64,000 nucleotides of DNA from Piscicola geometra. Lineage: Eukaryota > Annelida > Clitellata > Hirudinida > Piscicolidae. The stretch's first letter is position 1. Every line of letters begins with the position of its first letter. The position numbers were made by a program, and so were the translations under genes. Positions 46,701-59,803 of the stretch are shown here, in pieces. Under the pieces are notes generated by a model that was not told where the DNA came from, ran no database searches, and saw only the letters and a list, made by a program, of their open reading frames with translations. The stretch spans positions 2,198,412 to 2,262,411 of the forward strand of contig OX030956.1 in assembly GCA_943735955.1 (NCBI GenBank). Reading direction: 5' to 3'.

Positions 46701-48084
46701 CACCGTCTTCATCGTCTTCATCGTTCGTCTTCATCGTCTTCATCGTCTTCACCGTCTTCATCGTCTTCACCGTCTTCATCGTTCGTCTTCACCGTCTTCA
46801 TCGTCTTCAGCGTCTTCACCGTCTTCATCGTCTTCATCGTTTTCACCGTCTTCATCGTTCGTCTTCATCGTCTTCATCGTCTTCACCGTCTTCATCGTCT
46901 TCACCGTCTTCATCGTTCGTCTTCACCGTCTTCATCGTCTTCAGCGTCTTCACCGTCTTCATCGTCTTCATCGTTTTCACCGTCTTCACCGTCTTCACCG
47001 TCTTCATCGTCTTCACCGTCTTCATCGTCTTCATCGTCTTCACCGTCATCATCGTCTTCACCGTCTTCATCGTCTTCACCGTCTTCACCGTCTTCACCGT
47101 CTTCATCGTCTTCATCGTCTTCACCGTCTTCATCGTTTTCACCGTCTTCATCGTCTTCACCGTCTTCATCGTCTTCACCGTCTTCATCGTTCGTCTTCAC
47201 CGTCTTCATCGTTCGTCTTCACCGTCTTCATCGTTTTCACCGTCTTCATCGTCTTCATCGTCTTCATCGTCTTCATCGTCTTCATCGTCTTCACCGTCTC
47301 CATCGTTTTCATCGTTCGTCTTCATCGTCTTCATCGTCTTCACTGTCTTCATCGTCTTCACCGTCTTCATCGTCTTCGCCGTCTTCACCGTCTTCATCGT
47401 CTTCATCGTCTTCATCGTCTTCACCGTCTTCACCGTCTTCACCGTCTTCACCGTCTTCATCGTTCGTCTTCATCGTCTTCATCGTCTTCACCGTCTTCAT
47501 CGTCTTCACCGTCTTCATCGTTTTCACCGTCTTCATCGTCTTCATCGTCTTCATTGTCTTCACCGTCTTCATCGTCTTCACCGTCTTCATCGTCTTCACC
47601 GTCTTCATCGTTTTCACCGTCTTCATCGTCTTCACCGTCTTCATCGTCTTCACCGTCTTCATCGTTCGTCTTCACCGTTTTCATCGTCTTCACCGTCTTC
47701 ATCGTCTTCATCGTCTTCATCGTCTTCATCATCTTCATCGTCTTCACCGTCTTCATCGTTTTCATCGTTCGTCTTCATCGTCTTCATCGTCTTCACTGTC
47801 TTCATCGTCTTCACCGTCTTCATCGTCTTCATCATTCGTCTTCACCGTCTTCACCGTCTTCATCGTCTTCACCGTCTTCATCGTCTTCACCGTCTTCACC
47901 GTCTTCACCGTCTTCACCGTCTTCACCGTCTTCACCGTCTTCATCGTCTTCACCGTCTTCATCGTCTTCACCGTCTTCACCGTCTTCATCGTTCGTCTTC
48001 ACCGTCTTCATCGTCTTCACCGTCTTCATCGTCTTCACCGTCTTCATCGTCTTCACCGTCTTCATCGTCTTCACCGTCTTCATC
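43621..48084. repeat. 2640-bp tandem segmental duplication
   Basis: The stretch from about 43625 to 45444 matches that from about 46265 to 48084 base for base in the parts I compared. The copies then diverge by an 18-bp length difference. Confidence 0.85.
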
Positions 48085-48990
48085 GTTCGTCTTCATCGTC
48101 TTCATCGTCTTCACCGTCTTCATCGTCTTCACCGTCTTCATCGTTCGTCTTCACCGTCTTCATCGTCTTCATCGTCTTCACCGTCTTCATCGTCTTCATC
48201 GTTTTCACCGTCTTCACCGTCTTCACCGTCTTCATCGTCTTCACCGTCTTCATCGTCTTCATCGTCTTCACCGTCATCATCGTCTTCACCGTCTTCACCG
48301 TCTTCACCGTCTTCACCGTCTTCATCGTCTTCATCGTCTTCACCGTCTTCATCGTTTTCACCGTCTTCATCGTCTTCACCGTCTTCATCGTCTTCACCGT
48401 CTTCATCGTTCGTCTTCACCGTCTTCATCGTCTTCACCGTCTTCATCGTCTTCGTCGTCTTCATCGTCTTCATCGTCTTCATCGTCTTCATCGTCTTCAC
48501 CGTCTTCACCGTCTCCATCGTTTTCATCGTTCGTCTTCATCGTCTTCATCGTCTTCACTGTCTTCATCGTCTTCACCGTCTTCATCGTCTTCGCCGTCTT
48601 CACCGTCTTCATCGTCTTCATCGTCTTCATCGTCTTCACCGTCTTCACCGTCTTCACCGTCTTCATCGTTCGTCTTCATCGTCTTCATCGTCTTCACCGT
48701 CTTCATCGTCTTCACCGTCTTCATCGTCTTCACCGTCTTCATCGTCTTCACCGTCTTCATCGTCTTCATCGTCTTCATTGTCTTCACCGTCTTCATCGTC
48801 TTCACCGTCTTCATCGTCTTCACCGTCTTCATCGTTTTCACCGTCTTCATCGTCTTCACCGTCTTCATCGTCTTCACCGTCTTCATCGTTCGTCTTCACC
48901 GTCTTCATCGTCTTCACCGTCTTCATCGTCTTCATCGTCTTCATCGTCTTCATCGTCTTCATCGTCTTCACCGTCTTCATCGTTTTCATC

Positions 48991-51640
48991 GTTCGTTTTC
49001 ATCGTTCGTCTTCATCGTCTTCATCGTCTTCACTGTCTTCATCGTCTTCACCGTCTTCATCGTCTTCACCGTCTTCACCGTCTTCATCGTCTTCATCGTC
49101 TTCATCGTCTTCACCGTCTTCACCGTCTTCACCGTCTTCATCGTTCGTCTTCATCGTCTTTATCGTCTTCACTGTCTTCATCGTCTTCACCGTCTTCATC
49201 GTCTTCACCGTCTTCATCGTCTTCACCGTCTTCATCGTCTTCATCGTCTTCACCGTCTTCATCGTCTTCACCGTCTTCATCGTTTTCACCGTCTTCATCG
49301 TCTTCACCGTTTTCATCGTCTTCACCGTCTTCATCGTCTTCACCGTCTTCATCGTTCGTCTTCACCGTCTTCATCATCTTCACCGTCTTCATCGTCTTCA
49401 TTGTCTTCATCGTCTTCATCGTCTTTATCGTCTTCACTGTCTTCATCGTCTTCACTGTCTTCACCGTCTTCATCGTCTTCACCGTCTTCATCGTCTTCAT
49501 CGTGTTCACCGTCTTCACCGTCTTCACTGTCTTCATCGTCTTCACCGTCTTCATCGTCTTCACCGTCTTCATCGTCTTCACCGTCTTCATCGTCTTCATC
49601 GTCTTCACCGTCTTCATCGTCTTCACCGTCTTCATCGTTTTCACCGTCTTCATCGTCTTCACCGTTTTCATCGTCTTCACCGTCTTCATCGTCTTCACCG
49701 TCTTCATCGTTCGTCTTCACCGTCTTCACCGTCTTCATCGTCTTCACCGTCTTCACCGTCTTCATCGTCTTCATCGTCTTCACTGTCTTCATCGTCTTCA
49801 CCGTCTTCATCGTCTTCACCGTCTTCACCGTCTTCATCGTCTTCATCGTCTTCATCGTGTTCACCGTCTTCACCGTCTTCACCGTCTTCATCGTCTTCAC
49901 CGTCTTCATCGTCTTCATCGTCTACACCGTCTTCACCGTCTTCACCGTCTTCACCGTCTTCATCGTCTTCACCGTCTTCATCGTCTTCATCGTCTTCACC
50001 GTCTTCATCGTCTTCATCGTCTTCACCGTCTTCATCGTTTTCACCGTCTTCACCGTCTTCACCGTCTTCACCGTCTTCATCGTCTTCACCGTCTTCATCG
50101 TCTTCACTGTCTTCACCGTCTTCATCGTCTTCACCGTCTTCATCGTCTTCATCGTCTTCACCGTCTTCTTCGTCTTCACCGTCTTCATCGTCTTCACCGT
50201 CTTCATCGTTTTCACCGTCTTCATCGTCTTCACCGTCTTCATCGTCTTCACCGTCTTCATCGTTCGTCTTCACCGTCTTCATCGTCTTCACCGTCTTCAT
50301 CGTCTTCATCGTCTTCATCGTCTTCATCGTCTTCATCGTCTTCACCGTCTTCATCGTTTTCATCGTTCGTTTTCATCGTTCGTCTTCATCGTCTTCATCG
50401 TCTTCACTGTCTTCATCGTCTTCACCGTCTTCATCGTCTTCACCGTCTTCACCGTCTTCATCGTCTTCATCGTCTTCATCGTCTTCACCGTCTTCACCGT
50501 CTTCACCGTCTTCATCGTTCGTCTTCATCGTCTTTATCGTCTTCACTGTCTTCATCGTCTTCACCGTCTTCATCGTCTTCACCGTCTTCATCGTCTTCAC
50601 CGTCTTCATCGTCTTCATCGTCTTCACCGTCTTCATCGTCTTCACCGTCTTCATCGTTTTCACCGTCTTCATCGTCTTCACCGTTTTCATCGTCTTCACC
50701 GTCTTCATCGTCTTCACCGTCTTCATCGTTCGTCTTCACCGTCTTCATCATCTTCACCGTCTTCATCGTCTTCATTGTCTTCATCGTCTTCATCGTCTTT
50801 ATCGTCTTCACTGTCTTCATCGTCTTCACTGTCTTCACCGTCTTCATCGTCTTCACCGTCTTCATCGTCTTCATCGTGTTCACCGTCTTCACCGTCTTCA
50901 CTGTCTTCATCGTCTTCACCGTCTTCATCGTCTTCACCGTCTTCATCGTCTTCACCGTCTTCATCGTCTTCATCGTCTTCACCGTCTTCATCGTCTTCAC
51001 CGTCTTCATCGTTTTCACCGTCTTCATCGTCTTCACCGTTTTCATCGTCTTCACCGTCTTCATCGTCTTCACCGTCTTCATCGTTCGTCTTCACCGTCTT
51101 CACCGTCTTCATCGTCTTCACCGTCTTCACCGTCTTCATCGTCTTCATCGTCTTCACTGTCTTCATCGTCTTCACCGTCTTCATCGTCTTCACCGTCTTC
51201 ACCGTCTTCATCGTCTTCATCGTCTTCATCGTGTTCACCGTCTTCACCGTCTTCACCGTCTTCATCGTCTTCACCGTCTTCATCGTCTTCATCGTCTACA
51301 CCGTCTTCACCGTCTTCACCGTCTTCACCGTCTTCATCGTCTTCACCGTCTTCATCGTCTTCATCGTCTTCACCGTCTTCATCGTCTTCATCGTCTTCAC
51401 CGTCTTCATCGTTTTCACCGTCTTCACCGTCTTCACCGTCTTCACCGTCTTCATCGTCTTCACCGTCTTCATCGTCTTCACTGTCTTCACCGTCTTCATC
51501 GTCTTCACCGTCTTCATCGTCTTCATCGTCTTCACCGTCTTCTTCGTCTTCACCGTCTTCATCGTCTTCACCGTCTTCATCGTCTTCATCGTCTTCATCG
51601 TCTTCACCGTCTTCACCGTCTTCATCGTTCGTCTTCATTG
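48991..51640. repeat. 1374-bp tandem duplication
   Basis: The marker GTTCGTTTTCATCGTTCG occurs at 48991 and 50365, and downstream TTCG positions repeat at the same offset (49349/50723, 49704/51078). A third marker lies at 55101 without the full block. Confidence 0.85.
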
Positions 51641-51944
51641 TCTTCATCGTCTTCATCGTCTTCACCGTCTTCATCGTTCGTCTTCATCGTCTTTATCGTC
51701 TTCACTGTCTTCATCGTCTTCACCGTCTTCATCGTCTTCACCGTCTTCATCGTCTTCACCGTCTTCATCGTCTTCATCGTCTTCACCGTCTTCATCGTCT
51801 TCACCGTCTTCATCGTTTTCACCGTCTTCATCGTCTTCACTGTCTTCATCGTCTTCACCGTCTTCATCGTCTTCACCGTCTTCACCGTCTTCATCGTCTT
51901 CATCGTCTTCATCGTCTTCACCGTCTTCACCGTCTTCACCGTCT

Positions 51945-54240
51945 TCATCGTTCGTCTTCATCGTCTTTATCGTCTTCACTGTCTTCATCGTCTTCACCGT
52001 CTTCATCGTCTTCACCGTCTTCATCGTCTTCACCGTCTTCATCGTCTTCATCGTCTTCACCGTCTTCATCGTCTTCACCGTCTTCATCGTTTTCACCGTC
52101 TTCATCGTCTTCACCGTTTTCATCGTCTTCACCGTCTTCATCGTCTTCACCGTCTTCATCGTTCGTCTTCACCGTCTTCATCATCTTCACCGTCTTCATC
52201 GTCTTCATTGTCTTCATCGTCTTCATCGTCTTTATCGTCTTCACCGTCTTCATCGTTTTCATCGTTCGTCTTCATCGTCTTCATCGTCTTCACTGTCTTC
52301 ATCGTCTTCACCGTCTTCATCGTCTTCACCGTCTTCACCGTCTTCATGGTCTTCATCGTCTTCACTGTCTTCATCGTCTTCACCGTCTTCATCGTCTTCA
52401 CCGTCTTCATCGTCTTCATCGTCTTCATCGTGTTCACCGTCTTCACCGTCTTCATCGTCTTCACCGTCTTCATCGTCTTCATCGTCTTCATCGTCTACAC
52501 CGTCTTCACCGTCTTCACCGTCTTCACCGTCTTCATCGTCTTCACCGTCTTCATCGTCTTCATCGTCTTCACCGTCTTCATCGTCTTCACCGTCTTCACC
52601 GTCTTCACCGTCTTCACCGTCTTCATCGTCTTCACCGTCTTCATCGTCTTCACCGTCTTCACCGTCTTCATCGTCTTCACCGTCTTCATCGTCTTCATCG
52701 TCTTCACCGTCTTCTTCGTCTTCACCGTCTTCATCGTCTTCACCGTCTTCATCGTCTTCATCGTCTTCATCGTCTTCACCGTCTTCACCGTCTTCATCGT
52801 TCGTCTTCATTGTCTTCATCGTCTTCATCGTCTTCACCGTCCTTATCGTCTTCACCGTCTTCATCGTCTTCACCGTCTTCACCGTCTTCACCGTCTTTAC
52901 CGTCTTCACCGTCTTCATCGTCTTCACCGTCTTCATCGTCTTCACCGTCTTCATCGTCTTCACCGTCTTCATCGTCTTCATCGTTCGTCTTCATCGTCCT
53001 CATCGTCTTCATCGTCTTCACCGTCTTCATCGTTTTCACCGTCTTCATCGTTCGTCTTCACCGTCTTCATCGTCTTCACCGTCTTCATCGTCTTCATCGT
53101 CTTCATCGTCTTCACCGTCTTCACCGTCTTCACCGTCTTCATCGTTCGTCTTCATCGTCTTTATCGTCTTCACTGTCTTCATCGTCTTCACCGTCTTCAT
53201 CGTCTTCACCGTCTTCATCGTCTTCACCGTCTTCATCGTCTTCATCGTCTTCACCGTCTTCATCGTCTTCACCGTCTTCATCGTTTTCACCGTCTTCATC
53301 GTCTTCACCGTTTTCATCGTCTTCACCGTCTTCATCGTCTTCACCGTCTTCATCGTTCGTCTTCACCGTCTTCATCATCTTCACCGTCTTCATCGTCTTC
53401 ATTGTCTTCATCGTCTTCATCGTCTTTATCGTCTTCACCGTCTTCATCGTTTTCATCGTTCGTCTTCATCGTCTTCATCGTCTTCACTGTCTTCATCGTC
53501 TTCACCGTCTTCATCGTCTTCACCGTCTTCACCGTCTTCATGGTCTTCATCGTCTTCACTGTCTTCATCGTCTTCACCGTCTTCATCGTCTTCACCGTCT
53601 TCATCGTCTTCATCGTCTTCATCGTGTTCACCGTCTTCACCGTCTTCATCGTCTTCACCGTCTTCATCGTCTTCATCGTCTTCATCGTCTACACCGTCTT
53701 CACCGTCTTCACCGTCTTCACCGTCTTCATCGTCTTCACCGTCTTCATCGTCTTCATCGTCTTCACCGTCTTCATCGTCTTCACCGTCTTCACCGTCTTC
53801 ACCGTCTTCACCGTCTTCATCGTCTTCACCGTCTTCATCGTCTTCACCGTCTTCACCGTCTTCATCGTCTTCACCGTCTTCATCGTCTTCATCGTCTTCA
53901 CCGTCTTCTTCGTCTTCACCGTCTTCATCGTCTTCACCGTCTTCATCGTCTTCATCGTCTTCATCGTCTTCACCGTCTTCACCGTCTTCATCGTTCGTCT
54001 TCATTGTCTTCATCGTCTTCATCGTCTTCACCGTCCTTATCGTCTTCACCGTCTTCATCGTCTTCACCGTCTTCACCGTCTTCACCGTCTTTACCGTCTT
54101 CACCGTCTTCATCGTCTTCACCGTCTTCATCGTCTTCACCGTCTTCATCGTCTTCACCGTCTTCATCGTCTTCATCGTTCGTCTTCATCGTCCTCATCGT
54201 CTTCATCGTCTTCACCGTCTTCATCGTTTTCACCGTCTTC
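51945..54240. repeat. 1194-bp tandem duplication
   Basis: The rare variant TCATGGTC occurs at about 52345 and 53539, step 1194. TTCG insertions at 52156/53350, 52259/53453 and 52794/53988 keep that step. Confidence 0.85.
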
Positions 54241-57099
54241 ATCGTTCGTCTTCACCGTCTTCATCGTCTTCACCGTCTTCATCGTCTTCATCGTCTTCAT
54301 CGTCTTCACCGTCTTCATCGTCTTCATCGTTTTCACCGTCTTCACCGTCTTCACCGTCTTCATCGTCTTCACCGTCTTCATCGTCTTCATCGTCTTCACC
54401 GTCATCATCGTCTTCACCGTCTTCACCGTCTTCACCGTCTTCACCGTCTTCATCGTCTTCATCGTCTTCACCGTCTTCATCGTTTTCACCGTCTTCATCG
54501 TCTTCACCGTCTTCATCGTCTTCACCGTCTTCATCGTTCGTCTTCACCGTCTTCATCGTCTTCACCGTCTTCATCGTCTTCGTCGTCTTCATCGTCTTCA
54601 TCGTCTTCATCGTCTTCATCGTCTTCACCGTCTCCATCGTTTTCATCGTTCGTCTTCATCGTCTTCATCGTCTTCACTGTCTTCATCGTCTTCACCGTCT
54701 TCATCGTCTTCGCCGTCTTCACCGTCTTCATCGTCTTCATCGTCTTCATCGTCTTCACCGTCTTCACCGTCTTCACCGTCTTCATCGTTCGTCTTCATCG
54801 TCTTCATCGTCTTCACCGTCTTCATCGTCTTCACCGTCTTCACCGTCTTCATCGTCTTCACCGTCTTCATCGTCTTCATCGTCTTCATTGTCTTCACCGT
54901 CTTCATCGTCTTCACCGTCTTCATCGTCTTCACCGTCTTCATCGTTTTCACCGTCTTCATCGTCTTCACCGTCTTCATCGTCTTCACCGTCTTCATCGTT
55001 CGTCTTCACCGTCTTCATCGTCTTCACCGTCTTCATCGTCTTCATCGTCTTCATCGTCTTCATCGTCTTCATCGTCTTCACCGTCTTCATCGTTTTCATC
55101 GTTCGTTTTCATCGTTCGTCTTCATCGTCTTCATCGTCTTCACTGTCTTCACCGTCTTCACTGTCTTCATCGTCTTCACTGTCTTCATTATCTTCACCGT
55201 CTTCATCGTCTTCATCGTCTTCACCGTCTTCATCGTCTTCACCATCTTCATCGTCTTCACCGTCTTCGCCGTCTTCACCGTCTTCATCGTCTTCACCGTC
55301 TTCACCGTCTTCATCGTCTTCACCGTCTTCATCGTCTTCACCGTCTTCACCGTCTTCACCTTCTTCACCGTCTTCATCGTCTTCACCGTTTTCACCGTCT
55401 TCATCGTCTTCACCGTCTTCATCGTCTTCACCGTCTTCACCGTCTTCACCGTCTTCACCGTCTTCACCGTCTTCACCGTCTTCATCGTCTTCACCGTCTT
55501 CATCGTCTTCACCGTCTTCATCGTTTTCACCGTCTTCATCGTCTTCACCGTTTTCATCGTCTTCACCGTCTTCATCGTCTTCACCGTCTTCATCGTTCGT
55601 CTTCACCGTCTTCATCATCTTCACCGTCTTCATCGTCTTCATTGTCTTCATCGTCTTCATCGTCTTTATCGTCTTCACCGTCTTCATCGTTTTCATCGTT
55701 CGTCTTCATCGTCTTCATCGTCTTCACCGTCTTCACCGTCTTCATCGTCTTCATCGTCTTCATCGTCTTCACTGTCTTCATCGTCTTCACCGTCTTCATC
55801 ATCTTCATCGTCTTCACCGTCTTCATCGTCTTCACCATCTTCATCGTCTTCACCGTCTTCACCGTCTTCACCGTCTTCATCGTCTTCATCGTCTTCACCG
55901 TCTTCACCGTCTTCATCGTCTTCACCGTCTTCATCGTCTTCACCGTCTTCACCGTCTTCACCGTTTTCACCGTCTTCATCGTCTTCACCGTTTTCACCGT
56001 CTTCATCGTCTTCACCGTCTTCATCGTCTTCACCGTCTTCATCGTCTTCACCGTCTTCACCGTCTTCACCGTCTTCACCGTCTTCACCGTCTTCACCGCC
56101 TTCACCGTCTTCACCGTCTTCACCGTCTTCACCGTCTTCACCGTCTTCATCGTCTTCACCGTCATCATCGTCTTCATCGTCTTCATCGTCTTCACCGTCT
56201 TCATCGTCTTCACCGTCTTCATCGTCTTCACCGTCTTCATCGTCTTCACCGTCTTCACCGTCTTCATCGTCTTCACCGTCTTCATCGTCTTCATCGTTCG
56301 TCTTCATCGTCTTCACCGTCTTCATCGTCTTCATCGTTCGTCTTCATCGTTCGTCTTCATCGTCTTCACCGTCTTCACCGTCTTCACCGTCTTCACTGTC
56401 TTCATCGTCTTCACCGTCTTCATCGTCTTCATCGTCTTCACCGTCTTCATCGTCTTCACCGTCTTCATCGTCTTCACCGTCTTCACCGTTTTCACCGTCT
56501 TCACCGTCTTCACCGTCTTCATCGTCTTCACCGTCTTCACCGTCTTCACCGTCTTCACCGTCTTCATCGTCTTCATCGTCTTCACCGTCTTCATCGTCTT
56601 CACCGTCTTCATCGTCTTCACCGTCTTCACCGTCTTCACCGTCTTCACCGTCTTCATCGTCTTCACCGTTTTCACCGTCTTCATCGTCTTCACCGTCTTC
56701 ATCGTCTTCACCGTCTTCATCGTCTTCACCGTCTTCACCGTCTTCACCGTCTTCACCGTCTTCACCGTCTTCACCGTCTTCACCGTCTTCACCGTCTTCA
56801 CCGTCTTCACCGTCTTCACCGTCTTCATCGTCTTCACCGTCTTCATCGTCTTCACCGTCTTCATCGTTCGTCTTCATCGTCTTCATCGTCTTCATCGTCT
56901 TCACCGTCTTCATCGTCTTCACCGTCTTCATCGTCTTCACCGTCTTCATCGTCTTCACCGTCTTTATCGTCTTCACCGTCTTCATCGTCTTCACCGTCTT
57001 CATCGTCTTCACCGTCTTCATCGTCTTCATCGTTCGTCTTCATCGTCTTCATCGTCTTCATCGTCTTCACCGTCTTCATCGTCTTCACCGTCTTCATCG

Positions 57100-57209
57100 T
57101 TCGTCTTTACCGTCTTCATCGTTCGTCTTTACCGTCTTCATCGTTCGTCTTTACCGTCTTCATCGTTCGTCTTTACCGTCTTCGTCGTTCGTCTTTACCG
57201 TCTTCATCG
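57100..57209. repeat. 22-bp subarray TTCG-TCTTTACCG-TCTTCATCG, five copies
   Basis: Each 22-bp unit contains one TTCG insertion, one TTTACCG variant and one normal 9-mer. The fourth copy has TTCGTCG for TTCATCG. Confidence 0.9.
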
Positions 57210-58152
57210 TCTTCACCGTCTTCATCGTCTTCATCGTCTTCATCGTCTTCATCATCTTCATCGTCTTCACCGTCTTCACCGTCTTCACCGTCTTCACCGT
57301 CTTCATCGTCTTCATCGTCTTCATTGTCTTCACCGTCTTCACTGTCTTCACCGTCTTCACCGTCTTCATCGTTCGTCTTCATCGTCTTCATCGTTCGTCT
57401 TCATCGTCTTCATCGTCTTCATCGTCTTCACCGTCTTCATCGTCTTCACCGTCTTCATCGTCTTCACCGTCTTCACCGTCTTCACCGTCTTCACCGTCTT
57501 CATCGTCTTCACCGTCTTCATCGTCTTCATCGTCTTCACCGTCTTCATCGTCTTCACCGTCTTCATCGTCTTCACCGTCTTCACCGTTTTCACCGTCTTC
57601 ACCGTCTTCACCGTCTTCATCGTCTTCACCGTCTTCACCGTCTTCACCGTCTTCATCGTCTTCATCGTCTTCACCGTCTTCACCGTCTTCATCGTCTTCA
57701 CCGTCTTCATCGTCTTCACCGTCTTCACCGTCTTCACCGTCTTCACCGTCTTCATCGTCTTCACCGTTTTCACCGTCTTCATCGTCTTCACCGTCTTCAT
57801 CGTCTTCACCGTCTTCATCGTCTTCACCGTCTTCACCGTCTTCACCGTCTTCACCGTCTTCACCGTCTTCACCGTCTTCATCGTCTTCACCGTCTTCATC
57901 GTCTTCACCGTCTTCATCGTTCGTCTTCATCGTCTTCATCGTCTTCATCGTCTTCACCGTCTTCATCGTCTTCACCGTCTTCATCGTCTTCACCGTCTTC
58001 ATCGTCTTCACCGTCTTTATCGTCTTCACCGTCTTCATCGTCTTCACCGTCTTCATCGTCTTCACCGTCTTCATCGTCTTCATCGTTCGTCTTCATCGTC
58101 TTCATCGTCTTCATCGTCTTCACCGTCTTCATCGTCTTCACCGTCTTCATCG

Positions 58153-58262
58153 TTCGTCTTTACCGTCTTCATCGTTCGTCTTTACCGTCTTCATCGTTCG
58201 TCTTTACCGTCTTCATCGTTCGTCTTTACCGTCTTCGTCGTTCGTCTTTACCGTCTTCATCG
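58153..58262. repeat. Second 22-bp subarray
   Basis: Same five-copy block as at 57100, displaced by exactly 1053 bases. Shortened versions occur at about 59032, 60777 and 61530. Confidence 0.9.
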
Positions 58263-58391
58263 TCTTCACCGTCTTCATCGTCTTCATCGTCTTCATCGTC
58301 TTCATCGTCTTCATCATCTTCATCGTCTTCACCGTCTTCACCGTCTTCACCGTCTTCACCGTCTTCACTGTCTTCACCGTCTTCACCGTCT

Positions 58392-59587
58392 TCATCGTTC
58401 GTCTTCATCGTCTTCATCGTTCGTCTTCATCGTCTTCATCGTCTTCATCGTCTTCACCGTCTTCACCGTCTTCACCGTCTTCACCGTCTTCACCGTCTTC
58501 ATCGTCTTCATCGTCTTCATCGTCTTCACCGTCTTCACCGTCTTCATCGTCTTCACCGTCTTCACCGTCTTCATCGTTCGTCTTCATCGTCTTCATCGTC
58601 TTCACCGTCTTCATCGTCTTCACCGTCTTCATCGTCTTCACCGACTTCATCGTCTTCACCGTCTTCACCGTCTTCATCGTCTTCACCGTCTTCATCGTCT
58701 TCACCGTATTCACCGTCTTCATCGTTCGTCTTCATCGTCTTCATCGTCTTCACCGTCTTCATCGTCTTCACCGTCTTCATCGTCTTCACCGACTTCATCG
58801 TCTTCACCGTCTTCATCGTCTTCACCGTCTTCATCGTCTTCACCGTCTTCATCGTCTTCATCGTCTTCACCGTCTTCATCGTCTTCACCGTCTTCATCGT
58901 CTTCACCGTCTTCATCGTCTTCACCGTCTTCATCGTCTTCATCGTTCGTCTTCACCGTCTTCACCGTCTTCATCGTCTTCATCGTCTTCATCGTCTTCAC
59001 CGTCTTCATCGTCTTCACCGTCTTCATCGTTCGTCTTTACCGTCTTCGTCGTTCGTCTTTACCGTCTTCATCGTCTTCACCGTCTTCATCGTCTTCATCG
59101 TCTTCATCGTCTTCATCATCTTCATCGTCTTCACCGTCTTCACCGTCTTCACCGTCTTCACCGTCTTCATCGTCTTCATCGTCTTCATTGTCTTCACCGT
59201 CTTCACTGTCTTCACCGTCTTCACTGTCTTCACCGTCTTCACCGTCTTCATCGTTCGTCTTCATCGTCTTCATCGTTCGTCTTCATCGTCTTCATCGTCT
59301 TCACCGTCTTCACCGTCTTCACCGTCTTCACCGTCTTCACCGTCTTCACCGTCTTCACCGTCTTCATCGTCTTCATCGTCTTCATCGTCTTCACCGTCTT
59401 CACTGTCTTCATCGTCTTCACCGTCTTCACCGTCTTCATCGTTCGTCTTCATCGTCTTCATCGTCTTCACCGTCTTCATCGTCTTCACCGTCTTCATCGT
59501 CTTCACCGACTTCATCGTCTTCACCGTCTTCACCGTCTTCATCGTCTTCACCGTCTTCATCGTCTTCACCGTATTCACCGTCTTCAT
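58392..59587. repeat. About 860-bp tandem duplication
   Basis: TTCG sites at 58414 and 59270 (step 856) and 58571 and 59436 (step 865) start similar blocks; the second is longer by one 9-mer. Confidence 0.7.
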
Positions 59588-59803
59588 CGTTCGTCTTCAT
59601 CGTCTTCATCGTCTTCACCGTCTTCATCGTCTTCACCGTCTTCATCGTCTTCACCGACTTCATCGTCTTCACCGTATTGATCGTCTTCACCGTCTTCATC
59701 GTCTTCACCGTCTTCATCGTCTTCATCGTCTTCACCGTCTTCATCGTCTTCACCGTCTTCATCGTCTTCACCGTCTTCATCGTCTTCACCGTCTTCATCG
59801 TCT

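Larger units (their letters stand above)
56331..58262. repeat. About 1.05-kb tandem duplication
   Basis: Blocks beginning 56861 and 57914 repeat at 1053 bases, including the 22-bp subarray (57100 and 58153). Upstream parts match at 1044. Confidence 0.8.
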
